A stretch of DNA of 24,243 bases from a virus: positions 1 to 24,243 of IMG/VR virus record IMGVR_UViG_3300032284_002443. One strand, 5' to 3'. The notes beneath the pieces were generated by a model, which worked only from the letters and a program-made list of their open reading frames with translations, did no database searches and was not told the DNA's origin. How positions within the stretch are numbered: position 1 is the stretch's first letter; every line of letters begins with the position of its first letter. Made by a program: the position numbers and the translations under genes. This document shows, piece by piece, positions 8,095 through 15,793 of the stretch.

Positions 8095-8124
8095 AAAAAA
8101 CCGGAAAGAAATTTCCGGTTTTTT
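8095..8124. terminator. Bidirectional terminator after gp23
   Basis: A 13-base perfect stem (AAAAAACCGGAAA with TTTCCGGTTTTTT, loop GAAA) is flanked by A- and T-tracts, so it works as an intrinsic terminator on both strands. It closes the head operon and, from the other side, overlaps the last bases of the endonuclease gene, including part of its stop codon. Confidence 0.9.
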
Positions 8125-9550
8125 ATTTTATAATGAAAACTCTATTACCACAATCATGAAATCTTCTAAATTTTGCTAAAAACATGTTTTCTGATTCACT
8201 AAGATTTGGATCATATGTTTCTAACCAACGTTTTAATTGTGATCGTTGGGCTTTAAATCTAGATATTACAATATTTCCGTCTGTCCAAAAATAACCAGGA
8301 CCAGTATCTCTTAAAAATTTAAATCCTATAGATACATAACTACTTCCTGTACTTTTTGATAAATCGCAGTATGTTATTATAGACGCACAACGGTCTTTTA
8401 TTGCAGAGATTAGTTTACTACCCCCGCCTACTACGGTTAAACCAGCCTTAGTACAATATCTTAATAGTTCATACTCTGCTTCATTGTTAAATCTACTCTT
8501 ACCAACAGACATTAATGATACTAAATCATTTTTATAAAATAATCCTATTGAAAAGTTACTAGGAATATATCCTTGTATATGATATCGGTTAATAAACTCT
8601 TTTTCTTCCAACGAAGATAGTTCTCTTATTGTGCATTGCCTAGCACCTATACGTGTGTTTTTTCCTAGTTTGCTTAAAAGCATAGCTTGAATTATTTCTC
8701 TTTTATTATTCCATTCAAAATCAGTAATATGAATTAAATCAATACCATGCTTAGCAGAAAGTTGACTTTTTTCTAAATGTCTTGTTTTATTTTCAGGTTT
8801 ATTAGATCTTGGATGGTAGCTATGCCAATATAAGCCATTAGCCTCTATAGCCATATTCTTTGATGGAATATAGATATCTAATTCTTTACCAATTGCTTTC
8901 CAGTTTCCTTGCTCATATTGAACATTATGATCATCAAGAAATTTCATAATATTCAATTCAACTAAACTATAATTGGTACGTTGTCTTATTGTAAAATTAT
9001 GTTGGATACAATAATCAATAACTGTGCTATAATAAACACCAAGTTCGTTAGCAATATCAACAGCAGTTCTTTTGTTCTGGTTGTATTCTTGATTTAACCA
9101 ATCATAGTTAGATAACTTTTCAAATGCATCTGAATTTATTTTTGGTTTTTTCCAAATATGATGTATGTCGTCTCGTTGGCTATTGTATGCAACTCCATAC
9201 TTATCTATCATTGTCGTTTTACGTTTCTCATTTATTTCTTTTCTTTTACTTGTTGTAAACTTAGACTTCGTTTCAATAACAGATTGACGTATACTATCAG
9301 ATGTACATTTGCATGTTTTTGCCGGACCACACCCAGAAAAACCTTGAGTGATATTTACAAACTTTTTATGTTTACCGTTTATACATATGTTATCGACTCC
9401 ATATAACGCAGAGTATACCATTTCTGGTAAGTACTCGCTTACTATAATAGAATTTTGTTTAACCCATTCTAGCATATCGGGCGATGATTTAATAATCAAA
9501 GAATAGTGCTTTGGTTTTTCTTTAATTAAACTTAATATTGCTTCTTTCAT
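8123..9550 (-). CDS. Free-standing homing-type endonuclease, Vsr-like (EDxHD) fold
   Basis: The 475-residue protein resembles phage and intron-associated homing endonucleases. In order: a Cys-rich segment (C74, C80, C82, possible zinc site); a KRKTTMIDKYGVAYNSQ motif (about 109-125) common in such enzymes; a helix-turn-helix-like stretch (about 161-190, TAVDIANELGVYYSTVIDYC); and a nuclease core with E198, LDIYIP (D225), IEANGLYWHS (E236, H243) and a later H..K, like the Vsr/EDxHD arrangement. A C-terminal domain follows (about 305-475, with VVGGGSKLISA). It lies opposite to the head genes immediately after gp23. No strong ribosome binding site is seen. The target is probably a nearby conserved phage gene, but the sequence cannot show which. 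Confidence 0.8.
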   Translation of the reverse strand: MKEAILSLIKEKPKHYSLIIKSSPDMLEWVKQNSIIVSEYLPEMVYSALYGVDNICINGKHKKFVNITQGFSGCGPAKTCKCTSDSIRQSVIETKSKFTTSKRKEINEKRKTTMIDKYGVAYNSQRDDIHHIWKKPKINSDAFEKLSNYDWLNQEYNQNKRTAVDIANELGVYYSTVIDYCIQHNFTIRQRTNYSLVELNIMKFLDDHNVQYEQGNWKAIGKELDIYIPSKNMAIEANGLYWHSYHPRSNKPENKTRHLEKSQLSAKHGIDLIHITDFEWNNKREIIQAMLLSKLGKNTRIGARQCTIRELSSLEEKEFINRYHIQGYIPSNFSIGLFYKNDLVSLMSVGKSRFNNEAEYELLRYCTKAGLTVVGGGSKLISAIKDRCASIITYCDLSKSTGSSYVSIGFKFLRDTGPGYFWTDGNIVISRFKAQRSQLKRWLETYDPNLSESENMFLAKFRRFHDCGNRVFIIK

Positions 9551-9605
9551 ATAACTATATATGAAGTAGAATGCAAAATGGTCAATATTTCATGTAAATA
9601 ACAAT

Positions 9606-10199
9606 ATGACAGAACACTTAGAACCATATCAAGGACCGGCGAAATACGCTATGTATGGTCAAGAGTTTATGCAGGAATGGTTTACATACACTTACTATAA
9701 ACTATCTGCAACACTTAATCGAGCATGGGATCTAACACCATGCACAACTTTAACCGTTAGCCCAAAATGGACACCAGATTATTTTCTTTATATGTATAAT
9801 AAGGTTGGTAAAGACTATAAATGGTGGTACTTTAATTGGAAAGAACCTAAAGAGGTTGAAGAATATCTACAAGAAAAGAAGGCATTCATTACCTTATTGG
9901 TAGATGGAGAACCAAGTGGATTTGCTATAGTTAAAAATGAAGATGATGATAGTTGCAACTTAGAATATTTTGGATTAATGAATCACGTACATGGTCGAGG
10001 ATTAGGTAAAAAGTTTTTATTAGATATCATGCGGCTCGCAAGTTATAGTAGAAATAACATCTGGGTGTACACTACAGATCTAGATCATCCAGCCGCATTA
10101 CCAACTTATAAATCATGCGGATTTAAAGTTTTACAAGAAAAACTTGTAAGTGAATATTATCCAATAACAGTGATTGGAGATACAAATGCAAAAGATTAA
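9606..10199 (+). CDS. GNAT-family acetyltransferase
   Basis: The 197-residue product has an acetyl-CoA binding motif A, HVHGRGLGKKFL (about 128-139), preceded by a beta strand LEYFGLMN and followed by YKSCGFKV near the C-terminus, the usual GNAT end motif. The long N-terminal part (1-90) is rich in aromatic residues and probably sets the substrate. It is transcribed away from the endonuclease and overlaps the downstream DUF454 gene by 14 bases, so the two are coupled. No good ribosome binding site is visible. The acetyl acceptor is unknown. Confidence 0.82.
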   Translation: MTEHLEPYQGPAKYAMYGQEFMQEWFTYTYYKLSATLNRAWDLTPCTTLTVSPKWTPDYFLYMYNKVGKDYKWWYFNWKEPKEVEEYLQEKKAFITLLVDGEPSGFAIVKNEDDDSCNLEYFGLMNHVHGRGLGKKFLLDIMRLASYSRNNIWVYTTDLDHPAALPTYKSCGFKVLQEKLVSEYYPITVIGDTNAKD

Positions 10200-10605
10200 A
10201 AAAGCGTTTTGGTTTACATTAGGAATTATTTTTATAGGAATAGCATACATCGGTATTATTACACCTGGTATTCCTTGGAGCACACCCACAGTGTGTGCAG
10301 CATTTTGTTTCAGCAAGAGCAGTGATAGAATGCACAACTGGATAATGAATCATAAACTGTTTGGTCCATTTTTACGAAACTGGAGTGAGAAACGAGTGTT
10401 TCCAACTAAAGGCAAATGGGCAATGGTTCTAACAATGGATGTTAGCTTGATCATTATCTATATTACCACACAAAATGTTTGGTATACACTAGGAATGGGA
10501 TTAGTAATGTTATTGGTAGCCTTATGGGCATTTCGCTATCCAAGTAGTGTTGAAGAATGGCAAGATCGTGTTAATAAGAAATTAAAGATTGGTTGGTTTA
10601 AATAA
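10186..10605 (+). CDS. DUF454 (YbaN-like) inner membrane protein
   Basis: I place the start at the ATG at 10186 (139 residues), which has GGAG about 8 bases upstream, rather than at an upstream TTG. It matches the DUF454 pattern: a first hydrophobic segment ending in GIITPGIPWSTPTVCAAFCF (about 21-40), then SKSSDRMHNWIMNHKLFGPF and LRNWSEKR (about 41-68), then two hydrophobic segments (about 76-112). The biochemical function of DUF454 is unknown; it is a small inner-membrane protein. It ends 2 bases from the stop of the convergent Agt-like gene. Placement beside a lipid-modifying pair is suggestive of a membrane role. Confidence 0.88.
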   Translation: MQKIKKAFWFTLGIIFIGIAYIGIITPGIPWSTPTVCAAFCFSKSSDRMHNWIMNHKLFGPFLRNWSEKRVFPTKGKWAMVLTMDVSLIIIYITTQNVWYTLGMGLVMLLVALWAFRYPSSVEEWQDRVNKKLKIGWFK

Positions 10606-10607
10606 TT

Positions 10608-11609
10608 TTATCTAGCACTTACTAGATTTGCTCTAAAGATCTTCCAAGCATTTTGCCACGACCATCTCATACTACCTTTAGCTACCGTATTTCTATCAAT
10701 CTGTAGACATCTGTTTATGGCTGATAAAAGATCTACATCCATATATCCGGTAGTACCTTGATCTATTACATCTAATGGTCCATTAGTTGGAAATGCAGCC
10801 ACAGGTGTTCCACATGCCATTGCTTCAATCATAACTATGCCAAATGTTTCCCATGTGCTAGGAAAAACAAAGACGTCAGCATTGGCATAATATTGTGCTA
10901 GATCAATACCTGTTTTGAAGCCTGTGAATTCAACATCTGGGTATAGACGTTTATATTCTTCAAGCATAGGACCATCACCTACCATTATTTTTTTTGAATT
11001 TGGATAATCTAAATTTAAAAACTGTTCTAGGTTCTTTTCTTTGCTTACCCGGCTTACACATAATAACGTTATGGGATCTTTCGGTGATTTATTTCGTAAT
11101 AATGGAGAGAAAATGGTTCTATCAACTCCTCTAGTCCATGATAGAATATCTCCTGTAAATCCATTATCTTTTAATTCTTTTACCATACTATCGGTTGTTG
11201 TTAAAACACGCCCGGCGTGTTTATGAAACCATCTAACGTATTTCCATGTTATGAATTCTGGAATACCTACAAGTTTTTTTAATCCTTCTGGAAATTTAGT
11301 ATGATAAGCTGTATTATATTTAATGTTTCGGTACGACAAATAAATTCTTGCATATAAACCTAACGGACCTTCTGTAGCAATATGTATATAATCGGGATCA
11401 ATAATATTGATCATTTTGCTTAACTTGTGCGGAACAGCCAATTTAATTTCATTATACTTTGGACAATCAATGTACAAGAATCGACCAGGATGAATATAGT
11501 CAACTGTATCACCATCTAAATTTGCACATTTTTCAATATTAGTATATGTAGTAACCACACCGTTAATCTGACTAGGTAGATTATCAGTTATTATTAGTAT
11601 TTTGGACAT
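10608..11609 (-). CDS. agt: Agt-like GT4 glycosyltransferase (probable glycolipid synthase)
   Basis: The 333-residue protein is a GT-B, GT4 retaining glycosyltransferase. The N-terminal domain opens ILIITDNLPSQINGVVTTY and contains DYIHIATEGPLGLYAR (about 74-89) and AYHTKFPEG. The C-terminal domain has LSWTRGVDRTIFSP and a nucleotide-sugar motif TFGIVMIEAMACGTPVAAFP (about 261-280). This pattern matches the family next to plcP in alphaproteobacteria (Agt), which transfers sugars to diacylglycerol. Its start lies 26 bases inside the metallophosphoesterase gene, indicating tight coupling. MgtA-type mannosyltransferases are close relatives, so donor and acceptor are inferred from context. It is the last gene of the - strand operon. 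Confidence 0.82.
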   Translation of the reverse strand: MSKILIITDNLPSQINGVVTTYTNIEKCANLDGDTVDYIHPGRFLYIDCPKYNEIKLAVPHKLSKMINIIDPDYIHIATEGPLGLYARIYLSYRNIKYNTAYHTKFPEGLKKLVGIPEFITWKYVRWFHKHAGRVLTTTDSMVKELKDNGFTGDILSWTRGVDRTIFSPLLRNKSPKDPITLLCVSRVSKEKNLEQFLNLDYPNSKKIMVGDGPMLEEYKRLYPDVEFTGFKTGIDLAQYYANADVFVFPSTWETFGIVMIEAMACGTPVAAFPTNGPLDVIDQGTTGYMDVDLLSAINRCLQIDRNTVAKGSMRWSWQNAWKIFRANLVSAR

Positions 11610-12366
11610 CTATTAAAAGCCTATTCCAATATATTATTTCCCAAGTACCATCATAATTTTCTACCAATGCTGAACAACTTTCTACCCAATCCCCATCGTT
11701 CATGTATCTAATACCATTAATATATTTTATAACTGGTGTATGTATATGACCACAAATAATACCATCATATCCTTTGGTACGACAATAATCAGATATCAGT
11801 CCTTCAAAATTTAAAACATATCCAACAGCTTGTTTGGTATGTTTTTTAAGCCATCCGCTCATTGACCAATATTTCATGCCAAGTTTGGCTCTTAACCAAC
11901 TATACCAATCGTTTAGGCGTATGATTAAATCATATAATCTATCGCCTATATGCATTAAAAACTTACCTTGTGTAGCAGCCATTAATGTATCAAACATATC
12001 CCCATGTACCACCAGATACTTACTTCCATTTAATGCAAGATATTCTTCTTTATTGGAAAAAGATACATTACCTATATTTGGAATATGCTTCAACCATGGA
12101 CGTATTGCTTCGTCATGATTACCGGCAATATATTTGATTTTGGTTCCTCTTTTAGCTGCTGTTAATAATCTACGCAACACGTTGTTGTGTTCTTGAGGCC
12201 AATACCAATTTCTTTGTAAACGCCATCCGTCTACAATATCGCCAACTAGATACAAAGTTTCACATGAATTATGTTTTAAAAAGCTGCATAATAAATCAGC
12301 TTTACAGCCACGACTACCCAAATGTATATCACTTATAAAAATAGATCTATATTTGGTTATTTGCAT
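11584..12366 (-). CDS. plcP: PlcP-type metallophosphoesterase (phospholipase C-like)
   Basis: The 260-residue protein is a calcineurin-like metallophosphoesterase with a full metal-binding set: SDIHLG (D13, H15), GDIVDGW (D43), GNHDE (N83, H84), HGD (H121) and CGHIHTP (H206, H208). Features I associate with the PlcP branch rather than LpxH are HLGSRGC, NWYWPQEHNNV (about 53-63), KYWSMSGWLKK (about 164-174) and MNDGDWVESC (about 221-230). PlcP releases the headgroup from phospholipids, giving diacylglycerol, during phosphate starvation. Overlap with the Agt-like gene downstream strongly supports that reading. Generic annotation would call it a UDP-2,3-diacylglucosamine hydrolase (LpxH-like), which remains the alternative. 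Confidence 0.83.
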   Translation of the reverse strand: MQITKYRSIFISDIHLGSRGCKADLLCSFLKHNSCETLYLVGDIVDGWRLQRNWYWPQEHNNVLRRLLTAAKRGTKIKYIAGNHDEAIRPWLKHIPNIGNVSFSNKEEYLALNGSKYLVVHGDMFDTLMAATQGKFLMHIGDRLYDLIIRLNDWYSWLRAKLGMKYWSMSGWLKKHTKQAVGYVLNFEGLISDYCRTKGYDGIICGHIHTPVIKYINGIRYMNDGDWVESCSALVENYDGTWEIIYWNRLLIDVQNTNNN

Positions 12367-12371
12367 TGCTA

Positions 12372-13337
12372 TTATTTATCAATGGTTAATTTTGCTACAG
12401 CTTCTATGTCATTTACAGTATGCTGAATAAGATGATTATTCATAGCATAATTATATCCACGTTCTATACTAAAACAATCTCTACTAAATGTTCTTAGTTC
12501 ATGTACCAACTGTATATCATCGGTATATGTGTGACCATAATCTTTCATTAAATCAGCGCCGGCTATTCTTCTTGATATCCACGGTGTTTTGTTTACCATG
12601 GCTTCTAGTAATACCAGTCCAAATCCTTCTTGATAACTGTGCATGATATAACAATCTGCTTCTTTAATGGCACTTAGTACATCGTTTCTATTTTCAAGTA
12701 TTATGTTTTTTACATTGTGTGAATTTTCTGGCATTAGGTTCATTCTATTATCGTAGCCAGTTGTTACTAAAGTAGCATTGTTGATATTAGCAGATGTAAA
12801 AACCTGTGCAAGTTCTTTCATTGCTTTGTTTGGCCAATAACCTCCGCAGCTCAAAAACATAGTGCCTTGGATGTTATATTTGTCCTTGAATCCCAGTTGT
12901 CCACATGATTGATTTAATGCAATGCCATGTCGAACTTGTACTGCTTTGTTTACAACACCATGTATTTTACAATGCTCCCAATCTTGATTAGTGCTACAAC
13001 CAAGATAAGAACAATCCCTAAGAGCCTGAAGGCAAACAGCACTATTACTAGGAAGAACAAGCATATAAAGTATAGGACTAGGAATCCTAGTAGCATTGGA
13101 AAGAACAAAATTTTGTACATTAACATCTCCGCCGTGTACTATGATTAAATCCCAAGGTTGTAATAGAATGTTAGCATCGCTGGTTACTGTTACACCATTA
13201 TAGTTTCCTTGATGCTCGCCTGCAAAAACAGCTACAGTGTGTCCACGCCGCAGACTTTCCTCTGCCATATTTTGAACATATATTTCGCTGCCTCCCGGGA
13301 ACGGTGCATAACGGTGTACACAAAAAAGTAGTTTCAT
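12372..13337 (-). CDS. GT4-family glycosyltransferase
   Basis: The 321-residue GT-B enzyme has an N-terminal KLLFCVHRYAPFPGGSEIYV motif (about 2-21) with the glycine loop, NMAEESLRRGHTVAVFAG, and a C-terminal donor-site motif SYQEGFGLVLLEAM with the two glutamates of the E-x7-E signature (about 236-249). LSCGGYWPNKAMKEL (about 162-176) is the start of the second domain. The initiating ATG directly follows the TAA of the upstream gene. It probably adds a sugar to the glycan made by the enzymes upstream, or to lipid with the downstream pair. Substrates are not predictable. Confidence 0.85.
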   Translation of the reverse strand: MKLLFCVHRYAPFPGGSEIYVQNMAEESLRRGHTVAVFAGEHQGNYNGVTVTSDANILLQPWDLIIVHGGDVNVQNFVLSNATRIPSPILYMLVLPSNSAVCLQALRDCSYLGCSTNQDWEHCKIHGVVNKAVQVRHGIALNQSCGQLGFKDKYNIQGTMFLSCGGYWPNKAMKELAQVFTSANINNATLVTTGYDNRMNLMPENSHNVKNIILENRNDVLSAIKEADCYIMHSYQEGFGLVLLEAMVNKTPWISRRIAGADLMKDYGHTYTDDIQLVHELRTFSRDCFSIERGYNYAMNNHLIQHTVNDIEAVAKLTIDK

Positions 13338-13691
13338 TTATCCCCACACTAAATTAAATTTAACTGCATCTTCTTTGTTTTCAAATAAACATATGTAGCC
13401 AAATACTTTGTATTTGTTAAGACAGTTAGAACTACACCATTTAGATAGCGTTTCTATATTCCAGGTTTGATATTCTGATTTCTCAATAGAATACCAGCCT
13501 ATATTTTTTAAATTCTCAATCAACTGTTTGGCTTCGATTTCTTCCAGTAATATTTTTCCCAGTTCTTCCTCTAGTTCTTCCTCTAGTTCTGGAGACATAT
13601 CCTGTATAGATGACGACATTGTCCATCTTCCCAAAAGCTTTCTTTGTGCAGCTCCAACTTTTTGTATCAATATATCTTTTTTATTAGACAT
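13338..13691 (-). CDS. Small acidic coiled-coil protein, unknown
   Basis: The 117-residue product has a basic N-terminus, then an ELEEELEEELGKILLEEIEA helix (about 34-53) that probably forms a coiled coil. Its C-terminal half is rich in W, C, Y and F (about 65-117, with SKWCSSNCLNKYKVFGYICL). A 12-base tandem duplication near 13565-13590 encodes the ELEE repeat. It overlaps its neighbour by 8 bases and is cotranscribed. I do not recognise it. Confidence 0.7.
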   Translation of the reverse strand: MSNKKDILIQKVGAAQRKLLGRWTMSSSIQDMSPELEEELEEELGKILLEEIEAKQLIENLKNIGWYSIEKSEYQTWNIETLSKWCSSNCLNKYKVFGYICLFENKEDAVKFNLVWG

Positions 13692-14142
13692 TTAGATTCT
13701 TTCGCCAGTGTACCATTCTTTGATATTTGTGTAAATCACACAGTGCAGTTTTTTCATTAGCTGTATATGGTCTATAGCCGCAGTTGATTAAATTAGTCAT
13801 ACTTGCTGCACTATACACTTCTGTATAAGTAACAGCAACTTTCAAATTTGACCTACGCATTTCGGCCTCACGCAGCTCTACCATTGTTTTTTGCAAACCC
13901 TGCCCGCGATAGTCTGTGAGCACTCCAGACCTATAATGAAATCCAACTAAATCAGTATCCAGCAAATGAGGTTTCCAACCGCAGAATGCCACAGCTTGTT
14001 TGTTCTGCCATCCTATAAACCAATTAGCCGTTCCGACTACAGCAGGATTATCATTGGGAAATATTTCAGCATCCAACCAACGTAACCAGCGTATGCTTTC
14101 AAGATCAGATTTTGCTAGATATTTGAAAATAATGTCAGTCAT
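13684..14142 (-). CDS. GNAT-family acetyltransferase
   Basis: The 152-residue product has the acetyl-CoA motif GVLTDYRGQGLQKTMV (about 73-88), with Q/R-x-x-G-x-G/A in the form RGQGLQ, and a C-terminal NLINCGYRPY segment. The N-terminal part contains FIGWQNKQAVAFCGW, the usual central strands. It sits within the glycan operon, overlapping both neighbours by a few bases. Acetylation of an amino sugar or of the surface glycan is plausible, but nothing in the sequence identifies the substrate. Confidence 0.82.
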   Translation of the reverse strand: MTDIIFKYLAKSDLESIRWLRWLDAEIFPNDNPAVVGTANWFIGWQNKQAVAFCGWKPHLLDTDLVGFHYRSGVLTDYRGQGLQKTMVELREAEMRRSNLKVAVTYTEVYSAASMTNLINCGYRPYTANEKTALCDLHKYQRMVHWRKNLNV

Positions 14143-14849
14143 CTGTATTCGGTCTCAGAACGATCAATTTCATAATTAAAGTTTCCAAAAGGACTAGTAC
14201 CTGGCAAGCTATGTATTTTTATGCCCATATTTTGCCAAATTTGGCTTTGAATAATTTCTGGAATTCTTATATGATGTAACTGATTATGAGTTTGATATTG
14301 TTGTATTTGAAGTTTAAGATGCCATAGGGTATTTGAAACTATATCAATACTTTTACAATCACCTAGATAAAAATTATCAACCATTCGCGGAGAAATGTAA
14401 GAATCTATCTCAGGTGTTTGACGACTGTTACTACACCATATGCCTGTGTCATCTTTACAAATATTTTCTATAGATGGTAATCGCTCAAAGAATAAATTGT
14501 CGCTGCGGGCTTGTATAACATAATCATAGGTTATGTTATTTGCTCGTTGATATGTTTCTCTCAAACATTTGGCTCGATAGAATTTGTATAACATATACGG
14601 CATGTTGCGATGAATATTTTCTGGAAATAACAAATTGAGATGTGTGCATATATCATGCGAATATTCAATTTCAATCAACTTAGGTTTTATATAATCGGTC
14701 CATCTATCCACTGTTGATAAATTTTCTGTATTCCAGAAACTACAGAAAATATCTGGATTATGCGTTTCTATTAGACTGGCCATAATACTGGTAATAGATG
14801 CAGGAGTAAATCTTAATCTTCCGCTAATTTGCAGAGCTATTCTTACCAT
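14139..14849 (-). CDS. Putative glycan-related protein
   Basis: The 236-residue protein begins RIALQISGRLRF and continues NPDIFCSFWN (about 31-40). This is like a group of poorly characterised surface-polysaccharide proteins with a start of the form SGQ.R......DVF.H.W. A YDYVIQARSDNLFF motif (about 108-121) resembles the R-x-D segments of those proteins and could bind a nucleotide sugar. It overlaps its neighbours by 4 and 7 bases in the sugar operon. A glycosyltransferase role is my inference; the family match is from memory and weak. Confidence 0.55.
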   Translation of the reverse strand: MVRIALQISGRLRFTPASITSIMASLIETHNPDIFCSFWNTENLSTVDRWTDYIKPKLIEIEYSHDICTHLNLLFPENIHRNMPYMLYKFYRAKCLRETYQRANNITYDYVIQARSDNLFFERLPSIENICKDDTGIWCSNSRQTPEIDSYISPRMVDNFYLGDCKSIDIVSNTLWHLKLQIQQYQTHNQLHHIRIPEIIQSQIWQNMGIKIHSLPGTSPFGNFNYEIDRSETEYR

Positions 14850-15793
14850 ACGAAGTCTTTCATATGATGTTTGACTATTTTCTTTATTTCAGTATCAAAT
14901 ATACGTTTGTTTTGCCAACCAAGATTTCTTAATTTACTGTCATCTATACTGTACCGAACATCTTGTCCTGGCCTCTTTACACTAAAATCAACATATTCAT
15001 GATAATTTTCAGGATCTAGTTTAGCTGCTTGCAAAATCTTTTTGAATACATTTAGATTACAATCTTCATAATCGCCTGACACATTGAAAATTTCATTTTG
15101 AACATTTTGGTCTATTAAGAATAGCACTGCATCTGCAGTGTCTTTAACATGCAGCCACGTTCTACATGGTAAGCCTTGTTCATGCAACGGAACTGGCCTA
15201 CCAAGGCTGAGATATTTGCAGGCTTTTGGAATAAATTTTTCAACATATTGGCCAATTCCGTAATTATTACTAGGTCTTATAATAACATAAGGAATGCCAT
15301 ATGTTCTAGCCCATGCAGTTATCATCATATCAGCACTAGCTTTTGTTGCACTATATGGATTACTTGGTTTTAATAAATCCTTTTCGCTATGAGCACCAGA
15401 AATAATATCACCGTACACTTCATCGGTACTAAAATGAAAAAGTGTTGGCATTTTGAATCTACTTTTGGTTTGTATTGTGGTTAGAAGATTATGAACTCCG
15501 TTTATGTTGGATTTTATGAACTCGCTACCGTTTACAATACTATTATCAACATGTGTTTCCGCTGCTGTGTTAATAATGTAGTCACAGTCATATAACCAGT
15601 TGATATCATTGATATCTTTTTTAAGATATTTGAAATTAGGGTATTTCCTGAGTTTTTCTAGATATGTAACATCAGCAGCATAAGTTTCAGCATCTATCCC
15701 AAAAACATGCCAGCCTCGTTCAAGACATGCTCTAGCTACATATCGTCCTATAAAACCTAAACAACCTGTTACATATACTACTTTAATTGTCAT
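14843..15793 (-). CDS. NAD-dependent sugar-nucleotide 4,6-dehydratase, RmlB-like
   Basis: The 316-residue extended SDR has an N-terminal GCLGFIGR NAD loop (about 10-17), a STDEVYGD active site (about 123-130; the T-D-E residues that RmlB uses for dehydration) and the YSATK Tyr/Lys pair (about 147-151). It also has IIRPSNNYGIGQ (about 171-182) and a C-terminal GLPCRTWLHVKD segment. It should convert an NDP-glucose to the 4-keto-6-deoxy sugar. The active site resembles dTDP-glucose (RmlB) or UDP-sugar dehydratases more than CDP-glucose 4,6-dehydratase (RfbG), although the E1-type partner upstream normally takes CDP sugars. The donor nucleotide is therefore uncertain. Confidence 0.85.
   Translation of the reverse strand: MTIKVVYVTGCLGFIGRYVARACLERGWHVFGIDAETYAADVTYLEKLRKYPNFKYLKKDINDINWLYDCDYIINTAAETHVDNSIVNGSEFIKSNINGVHNLLTTIQTKSRFKMPTLFHFSTDEVYGDIISGAHSEKDLLKPSNPYSATKASADMMITAWARTYGIPYVIIRPSNNYGIGQYVEKFIPKACKYLSLGRPVPLHEQGLPCRTWLHVKDTADAVLFLIDQNVQNEIFNVSGDYEDCNLNVFKKILQAAKLDPENYHEYVDFSVKRPGQDVRYSIDDSKLRNLGWQNKRIFDTEIKKIVKHHMKDFVW

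Noticed and set aside
11584-12366. Calling the metallophosphoesterase LpxH (lipid A synthesis)
   Set aside because: The motifs and the overlapping Agt-like partner fit PlcP better; LpxH is kept only as an alternative.
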